From: Limanda limanda
Lineage: Eukaryota; Chordata; Actinopteri; Pleuronectiformes; Pleuronectidae
NCBI RefSeq assembly: GCF_963576545.1
Contig: NC_083655.1
Span: 14,060,440-14,124,439, forward strand
Direction: 5' to 3'
DNA length: 64,000 nt
Shown: one piece after another, positions 51,387 to 63,450 of the stretch
How the letters are laid out: the number at the start of each line of letters is the position of its first letter
Position numbering within the stretch: position 1 is the first letter of the stretch
Translations under genes and position numbers: made by a program
The notes under the pieces: model-generated
What the model was told of the DNA's origin: nothing
Databases searched by the model: none
The model's input: only the letters and a program-made list of their open reading frames with translations

Positions 51387-52215
51387 AAAAAGAAAGAGGG
51401 AAGAGGAGAGAGAGAGGAGAGGGGGAGAAGATGAAGAAGAAAGAAAGGGGAAGAGGAAAAGCCTCTAATTAATGCAGTCTGATTAAACATTTGTGAAATG
51501 CATTTTCTGCCCTATTTGGATTTTTTTTTAAATTTATGTTGGTTTATTTATTTCTTGAAGAGCTGCAACTGCCTAATTGATTGTTGTTTGTTTGTTTCCC
51601 GGGACAATGGGAATTATTAATGCCAAGATGCAGCTTCCTTTTTTCAATGCAATTTGCCTTTCTACCATCGACGAGTGAAAGAAGAATTTTGTAATTGCGA
51701 TGCTTTGTTCCGAGTCCTCTGGGTGCCTCTTGAAAAACACTTGCCTTGAAGTTCAAAGATGCAGTGGCGGAGGAGGAGGAGGAGGAGGGCGGAGGCGGTG
51801 AGGAGGAAGGGGGGGTGCACATTTCTACAGGTGACTCCGGAAAACTAATTTGATTTGTAAAACACGCATGGCTACGGCTCTGAGCCAGATTTGGCGTCCG
51901 GATCCTTATGCAGCTTTAATCACGGGCCACCAGGCATGGCTAGGCGCTACACCTGAGGAGAGTCCACCATAAAGAGTGTCAAGCGTGCGGGGCGAAGAGA
52001 CAGAGCGAGAAAAAGGAGAGCGAGAGAGAGGGGGAGAAAATCCATAATAGATTAAACAGCGCTTGGTCAAAAACGCACAGCGTGATGTGTGCGTCTATCA
52101 CCTCCGCACTCCCCCTGTCTCACTGAGATGCATATTTCTTTCCCAGCCAGCCCAGCTCGCTCATTGTTCAAGTACCCACAGGGCATTTCTTAAGGGTTTG
52201 TAGATGCTTACATGG

Positions 52216-52256
52216 ACACACACACACACACACACACATACACACACACACACACC
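52216..52256 (+). repeat. (AC)n microsatellite
   Basis: 41 bp of AC with one T interruption. Confidence 0.95.
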
Positions 52257-55079
52257 AGTTCCTCCCCCATCGCTGCCGTGACATTTGTCTCCCCATTCAA
52301 TTCGCAGCGTGTGCAGCAATAGCAAAGTGTATTATGTCCATCTGTTTTTTTCTCTCTCTCTCTCTGCTTTGTGAGAGAATGATTCAGTTCATCAGAGCAC
52401 GGAAACACGCTCATATACTTTTGGCTGAAACGCACACACACTATATAAAAAAAATCCCAAACCAGTGCAGTTCCATTTAATTGTACAAACCATGAACTGT
52501 CAGTGCAAATAGACAAATTTTGTCAACAGGACATTTACTATAAGTTAGCATGGACATCATGTGACTGAAATCACATGACTCCATGGGGGTGATGTTACCA
52601 GAAGGGGTGGGGCAAGTGTCAATCAGAAGCTCCCCCTTTGAGTTGCATGACAAGATCAATGACATAGGACTCTGATTAGATCAATGTGTAAGATTTAAAT
52701 CTGTCATAAATAAGATAATGTTCTATTTTTTGAACTAATATTATATTTGTGATGTATTTAAGCAACAAAATATGCATCAAATGTGTAGTTTTCAATTTTG
52801 TTTAGTTTTCCGACTTTTTCAAAGGTATGATTTATAACGTGAGACAGCATGCGTTGGGTAATCATGGACAGTCATTTAAGATCTCTAAATGCGGAATGTG
52901 CATTTAGTGACTAAAGTAAAAAAAGTTGTGCAAGGAGACAATTTTAAACTAAATCAAAAACTAAACACTAACCGGCCGATTTTTCCGCCAGAAAAAGGCT
53001 CTGAGGAGCCGCCGTGGCGACAAAAAACATTACTCCGCCTGTGTTCTGGCGGGGAATTGCATGACAACCCGCGCAACGGTTGGAAAACCATGAATGAGAA
53101 CGAGTCCTGCGTTACAACTGCGTGCCTGCGGGCCCCTGACAACGCAGAAGCATGCGCCGGCCTTTAGTCAGACTCAGCTCACAGTCATCGAGAAGGAGCA
53201 GGACACCAGCACTCACCAGGAGCATTTGATTCAAAACATGGAGAAAATCTTTAATCAGTTTCACCTGTCAATCGTGAAACTTACCTGAAGGACTTGAACA
53301 AACATCGGTGTGATAAGAACTGCCTAAAATGACAGGATACCTGTGTGTGTGTGTGTGAAACTTCTGAGTTTGACTCATGTCCTATCCGCTAACATGGAGG
53401 AGGCAGGATTTACGAGCTATGCTGCAGCCAGCCACCGGGTGTCGATGGAAACGCCGTGGGGAGCCATCATGTCGTCCATCCTTATAAACACTCTGTGCTC
53501 TCTGTTGCTTGGCCTCTGGGTTCAAGGTGCTGGAGGAGGCAGCAGCATGCCCCCACAGCCAACCTCACTAATTAGAGATCCAGCCTCAATGAGCGCTCTC
53601 TCACTCTCCGTCTTTCTCTCTCCCTCTCTGATACACACACATTCTCACACACACTCTCTCTCTCTCTATAAGCATGTGTATCTGGGCCCAGAAATTACTT
53701 AATATGATATATTAACATATTTCTCGCAGGAGCGGCAGGAGGAGGCTGCTCGTTGGAGACAAATTATCCAAATTAATTTCTAATTTAAATCCTATGGCTT
53801 TTATTATAAGCTGTGGGCGCCCTTGCTACAGGAGACACAGCGAGGAAGAGGGAATAGAGGCAAATGGAGGGAGAGGTAGGGTAGTGAAGTCGAGGATGGA
53901 AGGATGGAAGGAAGCAATAAGAGGATGCTTTAATAACCTGGGCTGGCTCATGCCCACAACTAAATGAAGAAAAAAAGACACAGGAAAGATTTAACTGCAC
54001 ACGGCCGGCTGAGCTCAGCACAGCTTAATTCAGCCATGAGAGAAGGTCCCCAGAGAGGAGGACGGGAAAGAGGGGGGAAATTAAAATGGGTCTTAAAGTT
54101 TGAGGCGTACTTGTAACTCCCCTTTGCCCTAATTAGCGGCCTCACATCCTCGCTGAGCCTGAGAGGGAGTGGAACCCAGTGGCCATGACCACGGGTTAAT
54201 CTGCACACAACAGCCCAAGGTGCTCATGGGAAATGTAGGCCTGAAAGGGGAGAGCTTCAGACGTTCAGTGACCAATTAGGACGCCTTGTTTTGGTCAATT
54301 ATATTACAGGGATCGGACAACATCCTTATGCCCCTGATTTATTGCTGATACTGAGGCTTAGCTGCAAATCATCCTTGCAAGGGCTTAGAAGAAAGTATTT
54401 AATAATAACACATGAATTATAGTCTTGTAAAGAAATTTTTAAATAATCAAAGAAAGTGTAAAATTCGACTTTAAGTGCATGTGGCATTGTGTAACATTGA
54501 GGTCAACAGGCTGTATTAAACTTTGATTTTAATAAAAACAAAGCTCGTGTCTGGAAATCGAGTTAAAACGGAAAACTGACAGAGCCATCATGCCTCCACT
54601 GCGGGTATTATTAACCATTGTGCTGTATTGTTCTATGTCCTTCACTGTCGTATCAGTGCCACCATGCATTTGCGTTACAGTGTTTTCGTTCTGCGACTGG
54701 AGCTCGGGATGATGAGGTTCTGTCGGACGTTATTTCACATAAAGAAAATCTGAAGCTTAAACGGAGAGAGGTTACGCAACGTAAATCTAATATTCTATGT
54801 AGCAGCAACATTTCATCTTGAAACTCTTGTTTCCCCAACTGTGAGTTTCCTCTTCAAAGAACAAATTATAACGACATCTTTGTGTGTTGAAACCCAGGCC
54901 CTTACTATGGTGGTTACATCAGTATGTAATCAACGAGTACATCACTCATTGTATTCCTTGTTAAGCTGCGTTATCCACTGACGCACTGTGCGTCACGCGT
55001 GCTCTTGTAACCGCGTGTTTAATCACCAATATACCCGGGAGCCTTCAGCTTGTTTCATCTAATATCAAATAATAGCACA

Positions 55080-55400
55080 GTTCTCCGTGTAATGAACAAA
55101 CACCCGCGTCCCAGACACAACGCCACGCGCACACAGCCGCGCCGCCACAGCCTCCGAACATGGCGTGGCAGAGCGGCGGACATGGACACGTCTCGGCTGC
55201 TTCAGCACTCGGGGACGAGGAGGTTTTCGCGGCGCTTGTGTTTCAGCGGGGGCTTTTTTTGTGTGCTGCTCCCCTCAGCTCGGGGACAGGCATGGCGCTG
55301 TAATTAAGGACAGAGGGAGGAGGATGTTCATTAGATGTAGTGTCCTCATTAGTGTAAGTTCCACCCGGAGGTGGTGCTGAGCAACGGACACCTAATGAGA
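55080..55400. promoter_or_regulatory. CpG-rich block, candidate promoter or enhancer
   Basis: Many CpGs (GCCACGCGC, CCGCGCCGCC, TTTTCGCGGCGC) in an AT-rich setting, then TAATTAAG and TCATTAGATG homeodomain-like words. A 48-codon frame begins at 55160 (MAWQSGGHGHVS), but no family match is known to me. It may be an unmethylated regulatory island or the first exon of an unrecognised transcript. Confidence 0.35.
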
Positions 55401-55844
55401 CGCCTATTGTAATGAAAGTGGGGGAACCAACAGGAAAGGGCCCGTAGATTGGGGTGTGTGGAAAGTCTTCTTATGTGTAGTTTATATATATACAATATAG
55501 TCCCTTTTCTACAGGGTATATAATTTCTATATTTTCTTGGAGGAGGTAAAACGACAACTTTTACGACTATCTTTCCTCGCGCGAGTCTCGGGCCTCATTT
55601 AAACGACCATAAGCTCAGTCTGTTACGTGATGATCTGTCTGAGATAAGTGACCACAGGAGACTCTTCAAGTCCTCTCTGTCACCTTTCCCCTCAAATCTA
55701 TTCATTTAGCCCTCAGATGATAAGCACTGCATATGTATGCCAGGCTACAAATCACTGTGAAATACCGTAAGCAGCCAGCCGACCATACACACACTGTAGG
55801 GGCTCACCTGCCCTGTGGCCAAAGACGACTATAGCTACTGTACC

Positions 55845-55846
<2 letters not shown>

Positions 55847-55896
<50 letters not shown>
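55847..55896 (+). repeat. (AC)n microsatellite
   Basis: 50 bp of pure AC. Confidence 0.97.
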
Positions 55897-55899
<3 letters not shown>

Positions 55900-56202
55900 T
55901 CTACAAACCGTCTCACAGCATGCCACAAGTACTGTACAGGTAATCTCACTTAATCATCTCAGAGGTCATTGCAAAGCGGAGTGGGGGCAATAATTGCTGT
56001 GCTGAGCAGCAAAAAAATGAAGGGGGATGGGGGGGGGGCGTGAGATAAATAGAGGGAAGAAGGAAAGGGAGTATGACAGAGGATAGTGGAGATGAGGAGA
56101 AAGGGGGAGAGTGTCTGTTTTAGAGGGAAAAAAAGAACCGCAAGGACAACGGTCTGCCCTGATTTGTAAACAGGGAGTATTCAACTTAAGTCCTCTGAGA
56201 AT

Positions 56203-56220
56203 GAAAGAAAGAAAGAAAAA

Positions 56221-56294
<74 letters not shown>

Positions 56295-56311
56295 AGAAAG
56301 AAAGAAAGAAA
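56203..56311 (+). repeat. (GAAA)n microsatellite
   Basis: About 109 bp of GAAA with three small breaks. A second, more worn GAAA-rich stretch lies at 56514-56573. Confidence 0.95.
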
Positions 56312-57239
56312 CAGAAGATCTTAAAATAAGGATGTACTAACAAAGTAATGAGTGAGTAACTCAAAAATAATGTCAGTACCTCAAAATAACAACTAAGTAT
56401 CTCACATAAATGATTTACTGTCTCAGGATAATGGAGTTGGATTTACTGGCTCATAATTTTAACTTTTTAACGTCCTCTCTCTTTTCTTTCACTGGCGGAA
56501 ATGGGCTTCTGTAAGAAAGAAAAAAAGACAGAAAGAAAGAAAGACAAACAAAGAAGCAAAGAAAGAAAAGAAATTCAACAAGCAAGTGGAGTAATGTGGA
56601 GACAGAAAGGGGGGGGGAGAGAAACGAGGAAGGCAGAGAGTGACAGTGTCTCTCCGCCCGGGGGCTAACGGGGGGGCCGGCCTCCCTCGGCCTGCGACTG
56701 CCGACAGAGCAGGTCCACGGTGAGGTGATTTAAGGTGATAATAACATCCACTTTGGCAGATGGATGATGTCCCTCCTGTGGCTGCTGACGCTTAATGAAT
56801 GAAACATTAGTAAACACTACTGAAGTCAAGATCAGAGATCCCTCTTCCTGATGGCAGGAGTGAAAAAAAGGTGAGAGCCCAAATGTGTCTTCAGCCCCAC
56901 AACTCACACACACACACTCACACACACACACACACACCCCTCCCTCTCGTCACTTTGACTCGATCGTCCAATTCTTTTATTCCTGCTCAGCACTTTTGAA
57001 TAAAAGATGAAAGAGACGAGAGGGGACCTCAGGAGGCAAATGTGTGTCGGCGTGTGTGTGTGTGTGAGTTCTTTTGTCCTCTGGGTGTGTTGCCATTAGA
57101 CCAAATAATATGTGTACAGCAAGGTGTGCCGCCCGCAGATATGCACAATTCTTACAAAGTGGTGAGATTCATGCATCGGCATTGAAATAAAGCACGAGAT
57201 AAACGCTCTCGACATGACGGGTGAAAAGAGGAGAGGACT

Positions 57240-58330
57240 CGGGAGGTGTCACTGCTCTGCATGTGTGCGACTAATGGATCGCTGCAACTCGTGCAAGAAA
57301 ATGATCATTCCAATCTGTTGAAGGTCCTTACTTTGTCCATTGCATTACTCATTAAAAAATCACTTTGCCAAATAAACAATAAACCCCGCCAAACATTACA
57401 TGAAGTCCCAAATCATCCAGGTAGAGTTAATTTTAACAAAGAACAGAGATTAAGCTATTCTACCTTCAGAAATTAAACTATTATATATATAGAGTATGGA
57501 AAGACAGCTATTACTTTTGGAAACTGAAGAATACAAGAAGTCTCTGTAACTACATATATGGTTTGATACAACAAAGGGCAAAAACAGTAAATAGGATCAT
57601 GTGTCATTTTAAAGGTGCTTTTTACATTGGAGCTCATTGGCTAACATCGGATGAAGAACCTCTGGGGTTATATTTTGGGTCTTTGAGTGTAGATGGTGGA
57701 TATCCAAGAATACAGTCAGACTGGAAAAGTGACAAGCAAGAATGGATATTTTTTTTGCATTTTGACGTTTTGGATAATCTCAGCGACCTGCGTGTGAATA
57801 CAGACAACTTTAAAAAAAACTGTTAGCTTACGCATTTCCATCAACGTGTTCCTCTCCACACGAGACCAGAAGGCTTCCGACCTTAAAATGTCCTCCCCCT
57901 GCCAACAGCTTCTTCATATTCTCATGCAGAATCTTTTTAAAGAGACATTGTTACAAATGTTGCTCTGCAAAGAACATATGGGAATAGTTTTGATTTTATT
58001 TCATGGGGCACGCTTTTATCATTAACTCCATTACCAGACTACAATGTCAACAAAGGTATGGTTACAGTTCTGGAAGGATAATGTGAAGATAAAGGATGGT
58101 TAAGGTGTGTGAAGCTAAAACACATGAATTGGTTGAAGAAAGACTGGGGTTACACTTAAAATCACAAATGTAGGAGTCTGAGGGGACCACCAGTCTCCTT
58201 CATTAAAGTGAGACATAGCATCCATCCACCCTCTGAATTGTCCAATATGGCTGAAATTTATTGGTTAAAGAACGACATATTGGAAGTTTGAATACTCATT
58301 TGATACCTTGCTGCTTCACAACTGGGATGT
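57240..58330 (+). other. Unrecognised open-frame fragments
   Basis: Two frames, 57246-57476 (76 codons) and 57563-57826 (87 codons, containing MCHFKGAFYIGAHWLTSDEE), have protein-like, non-repetitive composition but stops between them. They could be a decayed transposable-element ORF. No conserved motif is identifiable, and chance cannot be excluded. Confidence 0.2.
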
Positions 58331-59039
58331 TTTTTTCTGGTGCACTTTTACTTTTACTGTTTGCTGTGTATCTCACATTCACAAGAGGACAGTAACCTCA
58401 ACGCCTCCTCTACACAGACACACAAACACAGAGGGAGACATCCACAGAAGACCAAACTATAAACTGAAACCTGGCTGGGCGCGCAACAAGGTCGGCAGAA
58501 ACAGCAATTTACTGTTACCAAGGGGAAACGCCAGAGTGATATCATTGGCCGCCAACACTAAATAGGACAATAGCGAGTCAGAGGGGACACAACTAGAGGA
58601 AGTGCTCACTCACCTCTTTCTAATCATGGACTTGTCTTTGGCCGAGACGGAGCGACACACAAGGACACACAAACAGGCCAGACTATCTTTGACTCTGGCA
58701 GGGACGACAAAAACAAACAAGGGCACAGAGAGAGGAGTGGAATATAAACGAGGAGTGGAAGTGATGGGAAACATTTGTTTTTGTTGCCACCCATTGCTAA
58801 TCTGTGAACACTCCCAGCACACACCCAACATGTGAATATTTGTGGAAAGTCCAAAAATGTCAAGGGACACTTTTTTTGTTGTACAGACGCAGACTAGTGT
58901 GAAAACCACATTAAATCCATTAATAACATCAAAGATGAAACATCAATTTCAACTGAGCATTGACGGTTACCATAATGTGCATATGTACAACACAGTGTGA
59001 CTTCAGAGTCATATTAAGTTCACTGGGCTAAATTATACC

Positions 59040-59440
59040 ACGCTGAATTTACCCATTTATATGACTCTTTTTATGGCTGATTCAAAGCTGCCTAGCTAAT
59101 CAACGCTCCATTACAAAGCTTCTCCATGGCAGCGGTTTGATTGGCTTCAATTTACATAATGGTGGAACGCTGAGAACGTGAGGCCTCAACTGCTTCCCAT
59201 TTCTCCGGCGAGCCGATTAGATAGGTTTATGGATTTGAAACATGTGCGGGGCATCAATTTTATTTATTTCATTATTCAGTCATTGGTCTATTGCACCCGG
59301 GAACAAGCGAGTTGTCGGTCTGTGACAATCATGAGGGGAACATTTCTGCCGTCCTGGACTACGCTCAGTGCCGGAATCCAATTTGTGTTTGGAATGAGGA
59401 AAGAGTTTAATCTGCAAGTGTAGACCCGTGGAAGTGACAC
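59040..59440. promoter_or_regulatory. Candidate conserved non-coding element
   Basis: 400 bp of complex sequence (CTAGCTAATCAACGC, GGCTTCAATTTACATAATGG, CCGATTAGATAGG, GTGACAATCATGAGG) with TAAT-type words and no repeats. Open frames on both strands show no family. Confidence 0.3.
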
Positions 59441-60380
59441 AGATACACACATGTGCACACATCCATACCAGCAGGAACACACACAGCATCGATACTGGTA
59501 ACGTATCACATCTACATTATGTCTGCATCCAAATGACGACAACAAGTGAAAAACAGCTAATAGCCTACAATTAGTTACATTTGCTTACACTGAATTCATT
59601 GTCATTGTCCATCCTCTCTTTTTTCTCTAATTATCCGTACAGATGTTATTATCTGCTACTACTCTTTATATTGGCATCAGTCTCTATCCGCAGGTATTAT
59701 CACAATGTTAGCTAACATTTGTTTTAGGCTACATGAGGATAACATCCTCCATTTTATGTGTCACTACTTTGCTTTTGGTATTAAGCTACAAACCAAATTA
59801 TTGGACAAATTGAAATGTTGATCTGATGATGGTATATGATGAAAGGTTAGGAGGTTACCAAGTTATTAAGATGTGTAGTGCCAATCCAAACTAACTGAAT
59901 TATTAACTAAATAATCATCCATAGGTAATATAATTGGGCCATTTTTGTGCTATTTCATGTAACAGATGTTGAGCCAATTCACAACATAAGAGGAAAAGTC
60001 ACAGGATCACCAAAGACATTGGGGTGCATCCTCTGGGCACTATGAATGACTGCGCTCATTTGCACTGCAATCCACAGTTGTCGAGATATTTAAGTCTGGA
60101 TCAAAAATTTGGGGCGACTAACGCTGCTACACCTATGCTATCCTCATCTTCATTACTGCATTGTGTATGTAAAAATTATTGAATTTAGCATGTGTGTGAA
60201 ATCCAACAGGAAATCTCAGCCCGATCAGAGAAGGATTTTCAGCAAGTCAGAAAGAGAACAACCGGTTTGACTATATTTATATATTGTAATATATGTTTTA
60301 ATATAAGTACAGTTTAACTCTGTTATGGTTGGACTACTTCTGCAAGATATTGAGTTTCTATACCAACTGCTACTACTACT

Positions 60381-60650
60381 ACCCTCTACTACTAAGAGAC
60401 CCAACTCTGTGTGTTTTTGTGTGGGTGAGACTCATGTTCTGCGTACCTACATTTCTTAAAACAGTCACATTATGCTCTTCCTTATAAGAGTAAAAAGCAA
60501 AAAGTCCCTATACCGTGGTTAAGGTGAGGCAAGTAGTAACTGTAGTTAAGGTTAGAGTAAGTCCCCAGAAAAGCTATGTAAGTCAACGTAATGTCCTCTG
60601 AAGTCAAGTCAAGAGACCCAACTGTGTGTGTGTGTGTGTGTGTGTGTGTC
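60381..60650 (+). repeat. Dispersed repeat ending in a GT microsatellite
   Basis: GTTAAGGTTAGAGTAAGTCC, AATGTCCTCTGAAGTCAAG and AGAGACCCAACT, which occurs twice (near 60397 and 60612), then (TG)n at 60623-60649. Same repeat style as 11830-11990. Confidence 0.45.
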
Positions 60651-60800
60651 TGTTAGTGTGCGTGCGTGCATGTGTCTAGCTGCTCGAGGCACCCCAGCAG
60701 GAATCTCTGCAGTCAAATGATTTCACATTACCTTTTCTCCTTGGCTATCTGTGCTGCCATTTAAAAAGAGCAGCATCAGAGGACGGTCATACATGCGGAC

Positions 60801-60801
<1 letters not shown>

Positions 60802-60866
<65 letters not shown>
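60802..60866 (+). repeat. (AC)n microsatellite
   Basis: 65 bp of pure AC. Confidence 0.97.
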
Positions 60867-60871
<5 letters not shown>

Positions 60872-62140
60872 ACCCTAAAAGCAGAAACTGGTTTTAATTG
60901 TGTGGCATATTGCTGTGTATCCATAGCCAGTTTGAAGTTTATTTAAAATTATCAGTAATGTGATGCCGCAGCATTAAAGCCACTTACCACTTCTATTCGT
61001 TTACACATTAAATTAATCAAATGTCCAAACTCAGATTGAAAGAAATGGCAGTAAAAATGTTAACTTTGATCATCCGTCAAAAGTCATGATTGTTGGCTTC
61101 CACATCCAACGTAAGCATCCAGTGTGTGAGCCTTTAAAGCCTTTTATATCTTTGTAACACCTTTAGCTGTTTACCTAAATCGTCCGTCATCTGACTATCT
61201 GTACTTCAGCACAACATGCACACACATGCACATGCGGACACACATGCACTGGAGGCATCAAAGAGCCCTTCTTCCTTGGTCTCCGTCTCATGATCAAGCC
61301 TGAAAGTCAAGTGGTGAAACGTATTAAAACAGTGGAGCGAGAAGATCAAAATTACCAGAGCAGCAAAGCTGGGGGCGCAAAGCCCTGACGTGTTTCCCCC
61401 TTTCCTCCCTCTCACTCTTCCTCTCTCATCTGATGCCACATGAAGCCAGGCCCAGGTAACTGCACTTTTTAATGATGCCATTTGCCTAATGCCTTCTTGT
61501 GGTTGTCAATCTGTCTCACATTATCCCTCATCCTGCCTGTCTCGCCGTACCCTCCGCGCCCCTTGACTCCGGCACACGAAAGAGCCTCGCCTGAAACGTC
61601 GCTGCAGTGGCCCATTAGGAGCATCCTCCAGACTGAATTGGAGGGAGACACCTCATGAAAAAGGAAGCCGAGGATGAAACAACAACCAGCAATAACAAAA
61701 ACAGGGGAGAGAAGAGGATGGTGATGGGCATATCTTTTATCTTGCATCTTTCCCAACTTCCCCTTTCTGCTGATCCAGGAGGTTCAACCACGGCACAAAT
61801 TGGGATGAGTGAGGGAGTTGAAAGCTCATGTTCAACCTCTCTCTCTTGGTTTCCTGCTAATGTACGACATCCATCCCCGTCAATCTCTTTTCTGTTCGTG
61901 CACACTTTCTCTCACCTTCTCTCCATCAAATCACTTTCTTTGGATTTACTTCGTCTACATCCATAAGTTCTCCCTTCATGTGCAAGACGTCTGCTCTCAA
62001 GCATGTTGCCGAGTCAGCTGACAGCGGGGTCGCTTTTCTTAAAGAAGGACGATAATGGGTAAAACAGTGTCACGTTTGATCATTTCTGATTGACCGTCTG
62101 CCTGTCATGTATCCAAATATTTCATCTTTCTTCGTTGAAA

Positions 62141-62520
62141 CCACAGACTGTAAACAAAAATGGACGACATGACAGCTCCCAAAAGTGAAGCCAAAGCCTC
62201 TCGATGCCACCTGGTGGTTGGCTGCAGTGTCGTCCATAAACCCTGCCTCCTACATATGAGTGGATGGGACATGGACTGAGCTAAATTGTTAAAGTACGGG
62301 TCACTTAAATTTTTCTCATGGGTTCTGTCATTTTAAGTAGTTCTTATCTCATTAATATTGATCTTTTTTTTACTTTGGTTCCGATTAGTCATTTGATGCA
62401 CTGAAAACATGTCAACATTGACAGCTAAGACTGACATGTGATTGGTTGAGCACATTTAATGGTGAGAGAACACTATCACGGCACCATCCCCCAATCGCTA
62501 CTTCACAGCTACAAATGCAT
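62141..62520 (+). repeat. Dispersed repeat, family A copy 2
   Basis: Second copy of the family at 45301-45660. It lies about 180 bp to the left of the BEL/Pao LTR. The copies differ by many substitutions and by an insertion in the middle. Confidence 0.65.
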
Positions 62521-62697
62521 TTCATTTCTGGATCTTGAGAGGAAGTGGAGACATCTTGATCTACATTCTAAGATTGCAACATTCTTGTGTCCGTCAAAAT
62601 TGAGGAACTCAAAAGGTCACTTGCTGTACAAACAAAGAGGATGCAGGTTTCTTCACTTTGCACATGCATATCTGAAAAGGAAATGCTCCATGCAAAG

Positions 62698-63350
62698 TAT
62701 AACTCCCAAGTAGTTCACACGAGGCCAGAGGTCTTTGTTAGAAAACGGGGTTTTATTTCCAGGTCGAACCAACCCGTGAGAACTGGGTTTAGAGAGAAAA
62801 ATAAATGAAAATAAATACAAATTCACAATATGCAAATGTCCGTTTTTACAGCAGCACAACAGGTGTTACATTACACCAAAAAACACTTCACACACACCTC
62901 ACATACAGCCCGCAGCTCAATATTAACTTGCACATTTACAAACTTAACTTACATAAACATATTCACAACTTTACATAGTATGCAAATCACTATCACGCAC
63001 AACCATGCAATTGAAAGCAACACAATAAAATCGTTCACATTCTTCTTAGATATAAATAAATGATAAACATACCTCGTCCACTGCTTACTACTTGAGGGAA
63101 TCTTATCTTATTGCTTGTCCTTTATAGTTTTTTCTTCTTCTTCTTATGTGCTTTTACTTTTAACTTTAATTTATAGCTTATTGATTGTGCTGCTTCTTTC
63201 ACGCTGTTTGGCTAGGTACGTCGCTTAAAGGTGTGGTGTAAGAAACATATGACGGCGGCAATTAGTCTCGCCCCAGTGCCATTATAACCAGTAGGAACCA
63301 AAAACGGGAGGTTAACCAACTAAACAAACTGCCAATGTGCGGCAGTTACA
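62698..63350 (-). mobile_element. 3' LTR of the BEL/Pao element (lower edge tentative)
   Basis: About 100 nt after the polyprotein stop, the minus strand shows a polypurine tract (GGTGGGAG, 63351-63358) directly followed by TGTAACTGCCGC, a classic LTR start at 63350. A minus-strand AATAAA (62752-62757) gives the poly(A) signal. The far end is best placed at AGTTATA (62698-62704), nearly the inverse of TGTAACT with one mismatch. The partner 5' LTR is outside the window, so the end cannot be confirmed. Confidence 0.6.
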
Positions 63351-63450
63351 CTCCCACCAATCACCTGTGATTACTTAAACATCTTAAGGACATATACTGC
63401 ATATAAAACATCAAATAAAGTAAATTTGGTCACTAATAAACAGAGTAGGC

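Larger units (their letters stand above)
47371..55079. other. Intergenic, no gene seen
   Basis: Mixed unique and simple-repeat DNA. Open frames of 140-153 codons on the minus strand (47547-48066) and 119 codons at 53343-53702 were read and match no family. Confidence 0.65.

Noticed and set aside
53343..53702. 119-codon frame containing MEEAGFTSYAAASHRVS
   Set aside because: No recognised family, begins in a GT repeat and ends in a TC/AC-rich tract; no promoter or splice support.
55966..56364. 132-codon minus-strand frame rich in FLSFFLSF
   Set aside because: Translation of the GAAA microsatellite.
62755..62800. GGTTCGA-like word resembling a tRNA T-arm
   Set aside because: No acceptor, D or anticodon arms around it; it belongs to the BEL/Pao LTR.
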